Positions 1 to 5,278 of a DNA stretch of 5,278 nt are shown here, in pieces. The position numbers and the translations under genes were made by a program. Source of the DNA: JBJKSO01 sp046703825 (GTDB lineage: Bacteria; Chloroflexota; Dormibacteria; Aeolococcales; Bog-877); NCBI GenBank assembly GCA_046703825.1, contig JBJKSO010000003.1, positions 1 to 5,278 on the forward strand, read 5' to 3'. The stretch's first letter is position 1; every line of letters starts with the position of its first letter. The notes under the pieces are model-generated. The model was not told the origin of the DNA. It saw nothing but the letters and a program-made list of their open reading frames with translations, and did no database searches.

Positions 1-226
1 CCGCAGCCACGGCCGCAAGCCCGGCCTCCAGCCGGGCCAGCTCCTCAGGCGTGAGCAGCCCCTTGGCCGCCAGGGCTAGGGCGTGCGCGCGGGACCCGGC
101 CAGGTCGGCGCCGGCCAGCTCCAGGTCGTCCGGCAGCGACGCCGTGAACTCCTCCAGCTCCGACCTGGCCGGCTCGGTCATGCGGCCGCCCCAGAGCTTG
201 TCCGCCCCGGGCTCGGGGGCCGGCAT
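1..226 (-). CDS. argH: Argininosuccinate lyase, N-terminal part (cut by left edge)
   Basis: This is the first ~75 residues of argininosuccinate lyase, the cytosolic enzyme that splits argininosuccinate into arginine and fumarate, the last step of arginine synthesis. It belongs to the fumarase/aspartase superfamily, whose members are homotetramers of about 460 residues, so about five sixths of the gene lies beyond position 1. What is visible is the family N-terminus: DKLWGGRM at residues 9-16 (usually KLWGGRF, here with Met for Phe), EEFTASLPDD at 25-34, and DLAGSRAHA at 41-49, the D-x-x-G-S-x-A-H-A segment that contributes to the substrate site. The ATG at 226-224 is preferred over the in-frame ATG at 181-179, because the later one would remove LWGGR. 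The start shares one base with the argG stop (TGATG) and has no clear Shine-Dalgarno sequence, so it probably depends on reinitiation after argG. The catalytic Ser loop is outside the window, so activity cannot be judged. Confidence 0.93.
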   Translation of the reverse strand, partial: MPAPEPGADKLWGGRMTEPARSELEEFTASLPDDLELAGADLAGSRAHALALAAKGLLTPEELARLEAGLAAVAA

Positions 227-1512
227 CAGTCCGGCGAGGCCCCTTCGCCCTGAGCGATGCCCCGTGGCACCTTCCCGAGCAGAGGCCGGCTGTCGTCGAA
301 GAGGCGCCCCTGCACCGCCGCCTGAGTGCGCAGCGGCAGGCCGAAGATGTTGAGGAAGCCCTCGGCGGCACGGTGGCTGAAGCGGTCCTCGGCTCGCTCG
401 TAGGTGGCCAGCTCGCGGCGGTAGAGCGAGCTGGGGCTGGTCCGGCCCAAAAGCTGCAGCGCCCCCTGGCGCAGGCGCAGGCGCACCTGTCCGGTGACGA
501 ACACCTGGGTCGAGTCGACGAATACCGCCAGGTTCTGCCGGAGAGCGGAGAACCAGAGGCCGTCGTAGGTGAGCTGGGCCCACTCGTCGGCAACCAGCCG
601 CTTGAAGCGCTGGACGTCGCGGGAGAGGGTGAGCGTCTCCAGCGCCCGGTGGGCGGCGTCGAGAATCACCGCCGCCGGGGCCTCGTAGACCTCGCGGGAC
701 TTGATCCCGACCAGCCGGTCCTCGACGTGGTCGATCCGGCCCACCCCGTGCTCGCCACCCAGTTGATTCAGCCTGGACACCAGCTCCAACGGATCCAGGA
801 GCTCGCCGTTCAACTCCCGGGGCACCCCCTGCTCGAAGCCGACCACCAGCTCCGCGCCGGCTGGGGGCGCCAGCTCCGGGTCCCGAGTCCAGGCGTAAGC
901 GTCGGCCGGCGGCTCCCGCCAGGGGTCTTCGAGGACGCCGGTCTCGACACTGCGGCCCCACAGATTGGCGTCGACGCTGTACGGGCTTTCGACGGTCGCC
1001 TCCACCTGCAGCCCGTGCTGGTTGGCGTAGGCGATCTCATCGCTGCGGCCCATGGACCATTCGCGGACCGGCGCCACCACCTCCAGCCCTGGAGCCAGCG
1101 CACCCACCGCCACGTCGAAGCGCACCTGGTCGTTGCCCTTGGCGGTGCAGCCGTGGGCGACTGCGGAAGCGCCGGTCTCCTGCGCCACCTCCACCAGGAG
1201 CCGGGCGATCAGGGGACGGCCCAATGCGGTCGCCAGCGGGTAGACCCCCTGGTAGAGCGCGCCAGCCCGCAGGCTGGGAAAGGCGAAGTCGGTGAGGAAC
1301 AGCTGGCGGGCGTCCACCACGTGGGCGGCCACCGCGCCCGCGCGCAGCGCCCGGCGCTGCAGCGCCTCGGTCTGCCGGATCTCCCCGAGATCCACCGAGA
1401 GAGTGATCACCTCGAAGCCGCGCCGCTTGGTCAGCCAGTGCACCGCCACCGTCGTGTCCAATCCGCCCGAGAAGGCGAGTACGCAGCGCGGCCGGGCAGC
1501 ACCTTGCGTCAC
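226..1512 (-). CDS. argG: Argininosuccinate synthase
   Basis: Joins citrulline and aspartate, using ATP, to give argininosuccinate in the cytosol; ArgH then acts on that product. The 428 residues are slightly longer than the usual ~400 of the common bacterial type. The excess is a C-terminal tail after about residue 403. Visible motifs, in order: the N-type ATP pyrophosphatase P-loop AFSGGLDTT (13-21); HGCTAKGNDQVRF (120-132), which binds aspartate and citrulline; REWSMGRSDEIAYA (150-163); SVDANLWGRS (179-188); GRIDHVEDRLVGIKSREVYE (258-277); and TYDGLWFS (315-322). The C-terminal segment EGFLNIFGLP (384-393) is also typical. One oddity is Ala at 124, where the family usually has Gly (GCTGKGNDQ). 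The start is GTG at 1512-1510, which overlaps the argR stop by 4 nt (GTGA) and is preceded by the best Shine-Dalgarno sequence in the window. It overlaps argH by one base. The GC-rich complementary strand carries a long shadow frame that is not a gene. Confidence 0.97.
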   Translation of the reverse strand: MTQGAARPRCVLAFSGGLDTTVAVHWLTKRRGFEVITLSVDLGEIRQTEALQRRALRAGAVAAHVVDARQLFLTDFAFPSLRAGALYQGVYPLATALGRPLIARLLVEVAQETGASAVAHGCTAKGNDQVRFDVAVGALAPGLEVVAPVREWSMGRSDEIAYANQHGLQVEATVESPYSVDANLWGRSVETGVLEDPWREPPADAYAWTRDPELAPPAGAELVVGFEQGVPRELNGELLDPLELVSRLNQLGGEHGVGRIDHVEDRLVGIKSREVYEAPAAVILDAAHRALETLTLSRDVQRFKRLVADEWAQLTYDGLWFSALRQNLAVFVDSTQVFVTGQVRLRLRQGALQLLGRTSPSSLYRRELATYERAEDRFSHRAAEGFLNIFGLPLRTQAAVQGRLFDDSRPLLGKVPRGIAQGEGASPD

Positions 1513-1994
1513 TGATCACCCCTCCAGCCGCGTCCAATCCGGCGCAGCTCCTCAACCTTGAGCTCCACCGCCCGGGCCGCGCGCGCGGAGCGGGCCTGAA
1601 CGAAGATGGTGTCATCCCCGGCCACGGTCCCGGCGACACCGCTCAGCTTGAGCGCGTCCACCGCGGCCGCGACCACCTGGGCCGCACCCACCGGGGTGCG
1701 CAGCACCAGCATCGCGCCCACCGGCTCCAGGCTTCGGAGCTGGGTCGCGAACACTTCGGCGGCGCGGGCCTCCGTCTCCTCCAGGGGACCCGCGACGAAG
1801 TAGCGGGGACCGTCGCCGCTCGGCAGCCGGGCCGCACCGAGCCGGCGCAGGTCGCGACTGACCGTGGCCTGGGTGGCCTCAATGTTCCTGAGGCGCAACT
1901 CGTGGGCCAGCTCGACCTGGGTGTGCACCTTGCCGGTGCGCAGCAGCTGGAGGATCGCCCGCTGGCGCTCGCCCATGGGCGAGTCGGCGCTCAC
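1509..1994 (-). CDS. argR: Arginine repressor ArgR
   Basis: Arginine-dependent transcription regulator that, in the family, binds ARG-box operators as a hexamer and represses arginine synthesis genes when arginine is plentiful. At 161 residues it has normal length (150-170). Residues about 8-58 form the N-terminal winged helix-turn-helix, with the recognition helix signature TQATVSRDLRRLG (41-53). The C-terminal oligomerisation and arginine-binding domain (about 75-155) shows TPVGAAQVV (100-108), with the conserved Gln106, and GTVAGDDTIF (122-131), whose Asp127-Asp128 pair is the arginine-contacting element in E. coli ArgR and B. subtilis AhrC. The start chosen is GTG at 1994-1992, which overlaps the argD stop by 4 nt and has a weak AGGCGG ribosome site. 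An in-frame ATG at 1976-1974 would shorten the protein by six residues without loss of the domain, but it has no ribosome site. Because the gene lies inside the operon, autoregulation is likely. No operator is visible in the window. Confidence 0.96.
   Translation of the reverse strand: MSADSPMGERQRAILQLLRTGKVHTQVELAHELRLRNIEATQATVSRDLRRLGAARLPSGDGPRYFVAGPLEETEARAAEVFATQLRSLEPVGAMLVLRTPVGAAQVVAAAVDALKLSGVAGTVAGDDTIFVQARSARAARAVELKVEELRRIGRGWRGDQ
1519..1525 (-). promoter_or_regulatory. Strong Shine-Dalgarno site for argG
   Basis: Read on the minus strand this is GGAGGGG, with 8 nt between GGAGG and the GTG start of argG at 1512. It lies within the last codons of argR. It is the clearest ribosome binding site in the window and supports the GTG as the argG start. 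It suggests that argG can recruit ribosomes itself, as well as by coupling to argR. Confidence 0.75.
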
Positions 1995-3199
1995 ACCGAA
2001 GCCGCCTGGCTGGCGGCCGCCTCGAGCGCCCCCGCCAGGCCGGTCAGCGCCAGCTCCAGCTCCAGCTCGCCCATGATCAGCGGCGGCGCCAGGCGGATGG
2101 TGCTGTCTCCGATGGGGTTGACCAGGAGTCCCTCCTCGAGGGAGGCGGCGGCGACCGCGGCCGCTACCGGGGAGCCCAGCCCAACTCCGATCAGGAGGCC
2201 TTTGCCCCGCACCTCGGTCAGGGGCAGGCCCCGGGCGCCAAGCGCTCTCAGCCCGGAGCTGAGGCGGGCTCCCATGAGCTCAGCCCACGCGACCAGCGCC
2301 TCGTTCTCGATGGTGTCGAGCACCGCACAGGCGGCGGCGCAGGAGACGGGGTTGCCGCCGAAAGTAGTGCCGTGGTCGCCGGGGGTGAGCACGTCCGCCG
2401 CCGGGGCCACCAGCACCGCACCCAGCGGGAGCCCCCCGGCGAGGCCCTTGGCCACGGTCATGACGTCGGGCGTGATCCCCTCCCACTGATGCGCCCACAT
2501 CCGGCCGGTCCGCCCCAGGCCGGTCTGGACCTCGTCGAGGATGAGCAGGGAGTGGGTGCGGTCGCACAGCTGGCGCAGCTGGGTGAGGAAGCCCTCGGGG
2601 AGGGGGTGGACGCCGCTCTCGCCCTGCACCGGCTCCACCATCACCGCCACCCCCGGCGCGGCCGGGTCTTCCAGCGCTCTCTCGAATGCGGCGATATCCG
2701 GCGTCTGCACCTGGCGGAATCCTTCCGGCATGGGGGCGAAGGGCTCGCTGTAGTGGGCGTTGCCGGTGGCGGCCAGGGTGGCCAGGGTCCGGCCGTGGAA
2801 GGCGCCGGCCAGGGTCACGATGGTGCAGGCGCCGCCCCGGTTGAGCTGGCCCCACTTGCGCGCCACCTTGATGGCGGCCTCGTTGGCCTCGGCGCCGCTG
2901 TTGCACAAAAACACCCGGGATGGGAAGGCCGACGCCACCAGCCGCTCGGCCAGCTCCAGCTGCGGCACCGAGTAGTAGAGGTTGCTCGTGTGGATCAGCC
3001 GCCCCAACTGGCGCTCAGCCGCCTCCACCACCGCCGGATGGCAGTGCCCGAGGACGTTCACCGCGATGCCGCCCACCAGGTCCAGCAGCCGCCTTCCGTC
3101 CGCGGTGTAGGCGTAGCAGCCCTCGCCACGCACCAGGGTCAAAGACCTGCGGTAGGTGTCCATGAACACCGACCGGGCGCGCTCCTGGCTGTCAGGCAT
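1991..3199 (-). CDS. argD: Acetylornithine aminotransferase
   Basis: PLP-dependent class-III aminotransferase, 402 residues, the usual length for ArgD. It transfers the amino group of glutamate to N-acetylglutamate 5-semialdehyde, giving N-acetylornithine, the substrate of ArgJ. Visible motifs are GEGCYAYTADG (25-35); LGHCHPAV (50-57); NSGAEANEAAIK (100-111), the phosphate-binding region of PLP; AFHGRT (133-138), with the ring-stacking position; LLILDEVQTGLGRTG (218-232), with Asp222 contacting the pyridine nitrogen; TVAKGLAGGLPLGA (248-261), with Lys251 as Schiff-base lysine; and HGTTFGGNPVS (276-286). The fold family also contains ornithine, GABA and succinylornithine aminotransferases. The choice of ArgD rests on these motifs plus the position between argB and argR. 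Some ArgD enzymes also serve lysine synthesis as succinyl-diaminopimelate aminotransferase, and that cannot be decided here. The ATG start lies inside argB (8-nt overlap), with a weak GGTGG sequence 6 nt upstream. Confidence 0.96.
   Translation of the reverse strand: MPDSQERARSVFMDTYRRSLTLVRGEGCYAYTADGRRLLDLVGGIAVNVLGHCHPAVVEAAERQLGRLIHTSNLYYSVPQLELAERLVASAFPSRVFLCNSGAEANEAAIKVARKWGQLNRGGACTIVTLAGAFHGRTLATLAATGNAHYSEPFAPMPEGFRQVQTPDIAAFERALEDPAAPGVAVMVEPVQGESGVHPLPEGFLTQLRQLCDRTHSLLILDEVQTGLGRTGRMWAHQWEGITPDVMTVAKGLAGGLPLGAVLVAPAADVLTPGDHGTTFGGNPVSCAAACAVLDTIENEALVAWAELMGARLSSGLRALGARGLPLTEVRGKGLLIGVGLGSPVAAAVAAASLEEGLLVNPIGDSTIRLAPPLIMGELELELALTGLAGALEAAASQAASV
2002..2007 (-). promoter_or_regulatory. 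Weak Shine-Dalgarno-like site for argR
   Basis: AGGCGG on the minus strand, one mismatch from AGGAGG, lies 7 nt before the GTG start at 1994 and inside the end of argD. No comparable sequence precedes the alternative ATG at 1976, so the site favours the GTG start. With the 4-nt GTGA overlap it is consistent with translational coupling to argD. Confidence 0.35.
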
Positions 3200-4100
3200 T
3201 GGGTACCACCAGGGCGTCGATCATCGTTCCCACTCCCGACTCCGTGAGCAGCTCCAGCAAGATCGCGTGCCGGGTGCGTCCATCCACGATGTGCACGCTC
3301 ACCCCGGCGGCGGCGGCGGCGCAACCGGCCTCGAGCTTGGGAATCATCCCCGCGCTGGCGGTGCCGTCGCCGAGCAGCCGCCGGGCCTCGTCCACACTCA
3401 GCCGGCTCAGCAGCCGGCCGGCGCGGTCCTGGACCCCGGGCACGTCGGTGAGCAGCAGAAGCTTGCTGGCACCGAGTCCGCTGGCGAGCGCACCTGCCAC
3501 CGTGTCCGCGTTGACGTTGTAGGTGAGCCCGTCGTAGCCGAGGCCGATCGAGGCCACCACCGGGATCAGGCCGCGCTCGGTCAGGGAGAGCACCGGCTCG
3601 GGGTTGACCTCCTCCACCTCACCCACCAAGCCCAGGTCCTCACCGCGGTTGCCGGTGCGCCGGCGTACCAGCAGCGTGGGTCCATCGGACCCGGAGAGGC
3701 CCATCGCCTTGCCGCCCAGGCGGTGGATGGCCGCGACGAGATCCGGGGTGATCTTGCCGGTGAGCACCATCTGCGCCACCTCGATCGTCTTCTCGTCGGT
3801 GACGCGCAGCCCATCCACGAACTGGGTCTGCAGACCCAGGGCTCCTGCCATCGCGGTCACCTCCCGCCCGCCGCCATGGACCAGGACCGGACGCATGCCC
3901 ACATAGCGCAGCAGCACCAGATCCTGGAGGACCGCGTCCCGGGCGGCCCGGTCCTCCATGGCCTGACCTCCCAGCTTGACCACCATCAGCTGGCCGTGGA
4001 AGCGGCGGATGTAGGGCAGCGCCTCCACCAGCACGTGGGCACGCAGCGCGGCGTCGGTCAGCTCCAGCTGACTCGACGGCTCAGGTGGTGTACTCGCCAT
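3192..4100 (-). CDS. argB: Acetylglutamate kinase, probably arginine-inhibited type
   Basis: Phosphorylates N-acetylglutamate with ATP, the second step of arginine synthesis. It is an amino-acid kinase family member of 302 residues. Motifs: VVKLGGQAM (40-48) with the phosphate-stabilising Lys42; HGGG (75-78); FVDGLRVTD (94-102) with the substrate-binding Arg99; YNVNADTVAGALA (194-206); LTDVPGV (217-223); and GMIPKLEAG (251-259) with Lys255 in the ATP site. Unlike the short, arginine-insensitive E. coli enzyme, it has an N-terminal helix (about residues 13-35, including VLVEALPYIRRF) before the first strand. It also has a C-terminal HAILLELLTESGVGTMI stretch (278-294), as in the hexameric enzymes of Thermotoga and Pseudomonas that arginine inhibits. 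Feedback inhibition is therefore expected, but it is inferred. The ATG at 4100-4098 is the only reasonable start, because the next in-frame GTG would fall inside the N-helix. It lies 20 nt inside the end of argJ. The C-terminal Ala-rich turn is encoded by five GCC codons. Confidence 0.97.
   Translation of the reverse strand: MASTPPEPSSQLELTDAALRAHVLVEALPYIRRFHGQLMVVKLGGQAMEDRAARDAVLQDLVLLRYVGMRPVLVHGGGREVTAMAGALGLQTQFVDGLRVTDEKTIEVAQMVLTGKITPDLVAAIHRLGGKAMGLSGSDGPTLLVRRRTGNRGEDLGLVGEVEEVNPEPVLSLTERGLIPVVASIGLGYDGLTYNVNADTVAGALASGLGASKLLLLTDVPGVQDRAGRLLSRLSVDEARRLLGDGTASAGMIPKLEAGCAAAAAGVSVHIVDGRTRHAILLELLTESGVGTMIDALVVPNA
3206..3210 (-). promoter_or_regulatory. Weak Shine-Dalgarno-like site for argD
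   Basis: GGTGG on the minus strand, one mismatch from GGAGG, lies 6 nt before the argD ATG (3199) and inside the last codons of argB. It is weak, and argD translation probably also relies on coupling to argB through the 8-nt overlap. Confidence 0.35.
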
Positions 4101-5278
4101 TGATCCTCACGTACTCGACTCTCATGTCGCATCCGTAGGCGGTGGCCCGGGCCTCGCCCACACCCAAGTCCATCTCGATCGAGATCTGCGGAACCAGGAG
4201 CTGGCTCGCCACCCGGTCGACGGCGCCTTCCACCACCTGGCCACGGGCGAACAGCTCCTCCCCCTGCATCCGCAGCCAGCAGCGGTCCAGGGCGATCGCT
4301 GCCCCGCTGCGCCCAACCGCAGCCAGGATGCGGCCCCTGTTCGGGTCGCCTCCGTGGATCGCGGTCTTGACCAGAGGCGAGCTGGTGACCGTCCGAGCCG
4401 CCGCCCAGGCCTGATCCTCGTCCTCGGCCCCGGTGATCGCCACCGAGAAGCTGCGGGTGGCGCCTTCCCCGTCGGCGACGATCTGGGCCGCCAAGCTCCC
4501 GAGAACCTGCTCCAGCCCGCGGGCCAGTTGCTCAGCGCCCGGCGAGCCCAGAGTCAGCTCGGGCCCGCCCGCCTCACCGTTGGCGAGCACCAGGCAGCAG
4601 TCGTTGGTGCTGGTGTCCCCATCCACGCTGATCGCGTTGAAGGTGGTGCGCAGGGATCGACGCAGCAGCTGGCGCAGGCAGTCCGGGCTGACCAGGGCGT
4701 CGGTGGTGACGAAGGCCAGCAGGGTCGCCATGTCGGGATGGATCATCCCGGCGCCCTTGGCCATGCCGCCAACGGTGTGGCCGACACCCGCCACCTCGAA
4801 GTGGGCCACCGCCTGCTTGCTCTTGGTGTCGGTCGTCATGATCGCGCCAGCCGCACTCGAGCCCTGATCCCGGCCCAGCCCGGCGGCGGCGGCGGAGATA
4901 GCCGGGAGCACCCGCTCCATAGGCATCGGCCGCCCGATCACCCCCGTCGACGCCACCAGCACCTCGTGCGGCGGGCAGTCGACGAGGTCGGCGGTAGCCT
5001 GCGCCATCCGCAGTGCGTCGCCCAGGCCGCGCGCCCCGGTGCAGGCGTTGGCGTTGCCGCTGTTGACCACGACCGCCCGCGCGCGCCCGTGCTTGACGTG
5101 GAGCTGGCTGACCACCACCGGCGCCGCCTTCACCCGGTTTTGGGTGAAGACCCCTGCCGCCGCGGCGGTCGTCCGCGAGACCAGCAGGGCGAGGTCGGCG
5201 CGCCCGCCGCCGTCGCCGCGCACGTCGGCACAGCCGACTCCCGCCACAAAGCCCTGCGGCGCGGTCACCCCGGTGGCC
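4081..5278 (-). CDS. argJ: Glutamate N-acetyltransferase / ornithine acetyltransferase (5' end beyond right edge)
   Basis: ArgJ moves the acetyl group from N-acetylornithine to glutamate, releasing ornithine and regenerating N-acetylglutamate. Bifunctional members also use acetyl-CoA, and sequence alone does not settle which kind this is. It is an Ntn-type self-cleaving protein. Numbering from the GTG at 5268, the autocleavage motif KGAGMIHPDMATLLAF spans 171-186; the break is expected between Ala181 and Thr182, and Thr182 becomes the nucleophile of the beta chain. Other motifs are NSGNANACTG (69-78), STGVIG (107-112) with the oxyanion-hole Thr-Gly, MTTDT (144-148), SVDGDTSTND (214-223), VADGEGATR (264-272) and the C-terminal YVRINGEYTT (386-395). 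The frame stays open through GTG 5268 to the window edge, reading A-T-G-V-T-A-P-Q-G-F. Family members usually have G-G-V-T-A-P-K-G-F near the N-terminus, so this GTG is probably an internal valine and the true start lies outside. It overlaps argB by 20 nt. argC is expected upstream. Confidence 0.95.
   Translation of the reverse strand, partial: ATGVTAPQGFVAGVGCADVRGDGGGRADLALLVSRTTAAAAGVFTQNRVKAAPVVVSQLHVKHGRARAVVVNSGNANACTGARGLGDALRMAQATADLVDCPPHEVLVASTGVIGRPMPMERVLPAISAAAAGLGRDQGSSAAGAIMTTDTKSKQAVAHFEVAGVGHTVGGMAKGAGMIHPDMATLLAFVTTDALVSPDCLRQLLRRSLRTTFNAISVDGDTSTNDCCLVLANGEAGGPELTLGSPGAEQLARGLEQVLGSLAAQIVADGEGATRSFSVAITGAEDEDQAWAAARTVTSSPLVKTAIHGGDPNRGRILAAVGRSGAAIALDRCWLRMQGEELFARGQVVEGAVDRVASQLLVPQISIEMDLGVGEARATAYGCDMRVEYVRINGEYTT
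4104..4108 (-). promoter_or_regulatory. Shine-Dalgarno site for argB
   Basis: GAGGA on the minus strand, inside the 3' end of argJ, ends 3 nt before the argB ATG (4100), or 4 nt counting GAGG only. The spacing is a little short, but the site supports this ATG as the start despite the 20-nt overlap with argJ. Confidence 0.5.

Noticed and set aside
19..37. Perfect 7-bp inverted repeat with a 5-nt loop (GCCCGGC ... GCCGGGC), considered as a terminator
   Set aside because: It lies inside argH, where it encodes R-L-E-A-G-L, and no T-run follows on either strand. Such short GC hairpins are expected by chance in this composition.
179..181. Alternative ATG start for argH
   Set aside because: It would delete the conserved LWGGR motif. 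The ATG at 226 keeps the motif and overlaps the argG stop.
45..593. 182-residue minus-strand frame spanning the argG/argH junction
   Set aside because: It is an out-of-frame reading of argG and argH. Its Arg-, Pro- and Ser-rich composition is typical of a frame-shifted GC-rich gene.
373..1515. 380-residue open frame on the plus strand opposite argG
   Set aside because: It is the complement of a GC-rich coding gene with strong G/C third positions, which suppresses stops in the antisense frame. The translation shows no recognisable motif and the opposite strand has intact ArgG motifs throughout.
2046..2066. Tandem GCTCCA hexamers near the end of argD
   Set aside because: They encode alternating Glu-Leu in a C-terminal helix (residues about 378-383). 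This is simple codon repetition rather than a regulatory repeat.
2372..3247. 291-residue open frame on the plus strand opposite argD
   Set aside because: Antisense shadow of argD with low-complexity composition (His, Gly, Arg, Ala) and no family resemblance.
3306..3320. Five tandem GGC (GCC on the coding strand) triplets, considered as a repeat element
   Set aside because: They encode a short poly-alanine helix in ArgB, in frame and in a variable part of the family. They are too short to be a meaningful microsatellite.
3156..4103. 315-residue open frame on the plus strand opposite argB
   Set aside because: Same antisense shadow effect. The product is rich in His, Gln and Arg without domain features, and argB on the minus strand is complete.

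Overview
The window is one contiguous stretch of an arginine biosynthesis operon. All genes are read from the minus strand, so transcription runs from the right edge (about 5278) towards position 1. The gene order in that direction is argJ (cut at the right edge) - argB - argD - argR - argG - argH (cut at the left edge). Every base belongs to a coding region, and each neighbouring pair overlaps, by 20, 8, 4, 4 and 1 nt in order. I see no intergenic DNA, RNA gene, mobile element, CRISPR array or terminator. The operon promoter and any ARG-box operator must lie upstream, beyond the right edge.

The DNA is very GC-rich (roughly 70% by eye). Codon third positions are almost all G or C, and GTG starts are used for argR and argG. 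The order J-B-D-R-G-H matches the actinobacterial argCJBDFRGH type of cluster but lacks argF between argD and argR. This fits a high-GC actinobacterium or a related lineage such as a high-GC Chloroflexota- or Dormibacterota-like bacterium. The sequence does not let me name a genus, and the taxon is inference.

Together the enzymes cover most of the cyclic acetylated route to arginine. ArgJ recycles the acetyl group from N-acetylornithine to glutamate. ArgB phosphorylates N-acetylglutamate. ArgD transaminates N-acetylglutamate semialdehyde to N-acetylornithine. ArgG and ArgH convert citrulline to arginine through argininosuccinate. Two steps are not seen: ArgC (N-acetylglutamyl-phosphate reductase, probably just upstream of argJ outside the window) and ArgF (ornithine carbamoyltransferase, missing from its usual slot). 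ArgR, the arginine-responsive repressor, sits inside the operon. ArgB has the N-terminal helix and C-terminal motifs of arginine-inhibited kinases, so both transcriptional and allosteric control by arginine are suggested.

I found no undescribed system. All six genes have intact family motifs where they are visible. The points worth a second look are the missing argF, the completely overlapping architecture, the probable true start of argJ beyond the edge, and a few residue substitutions in conserved motifs.
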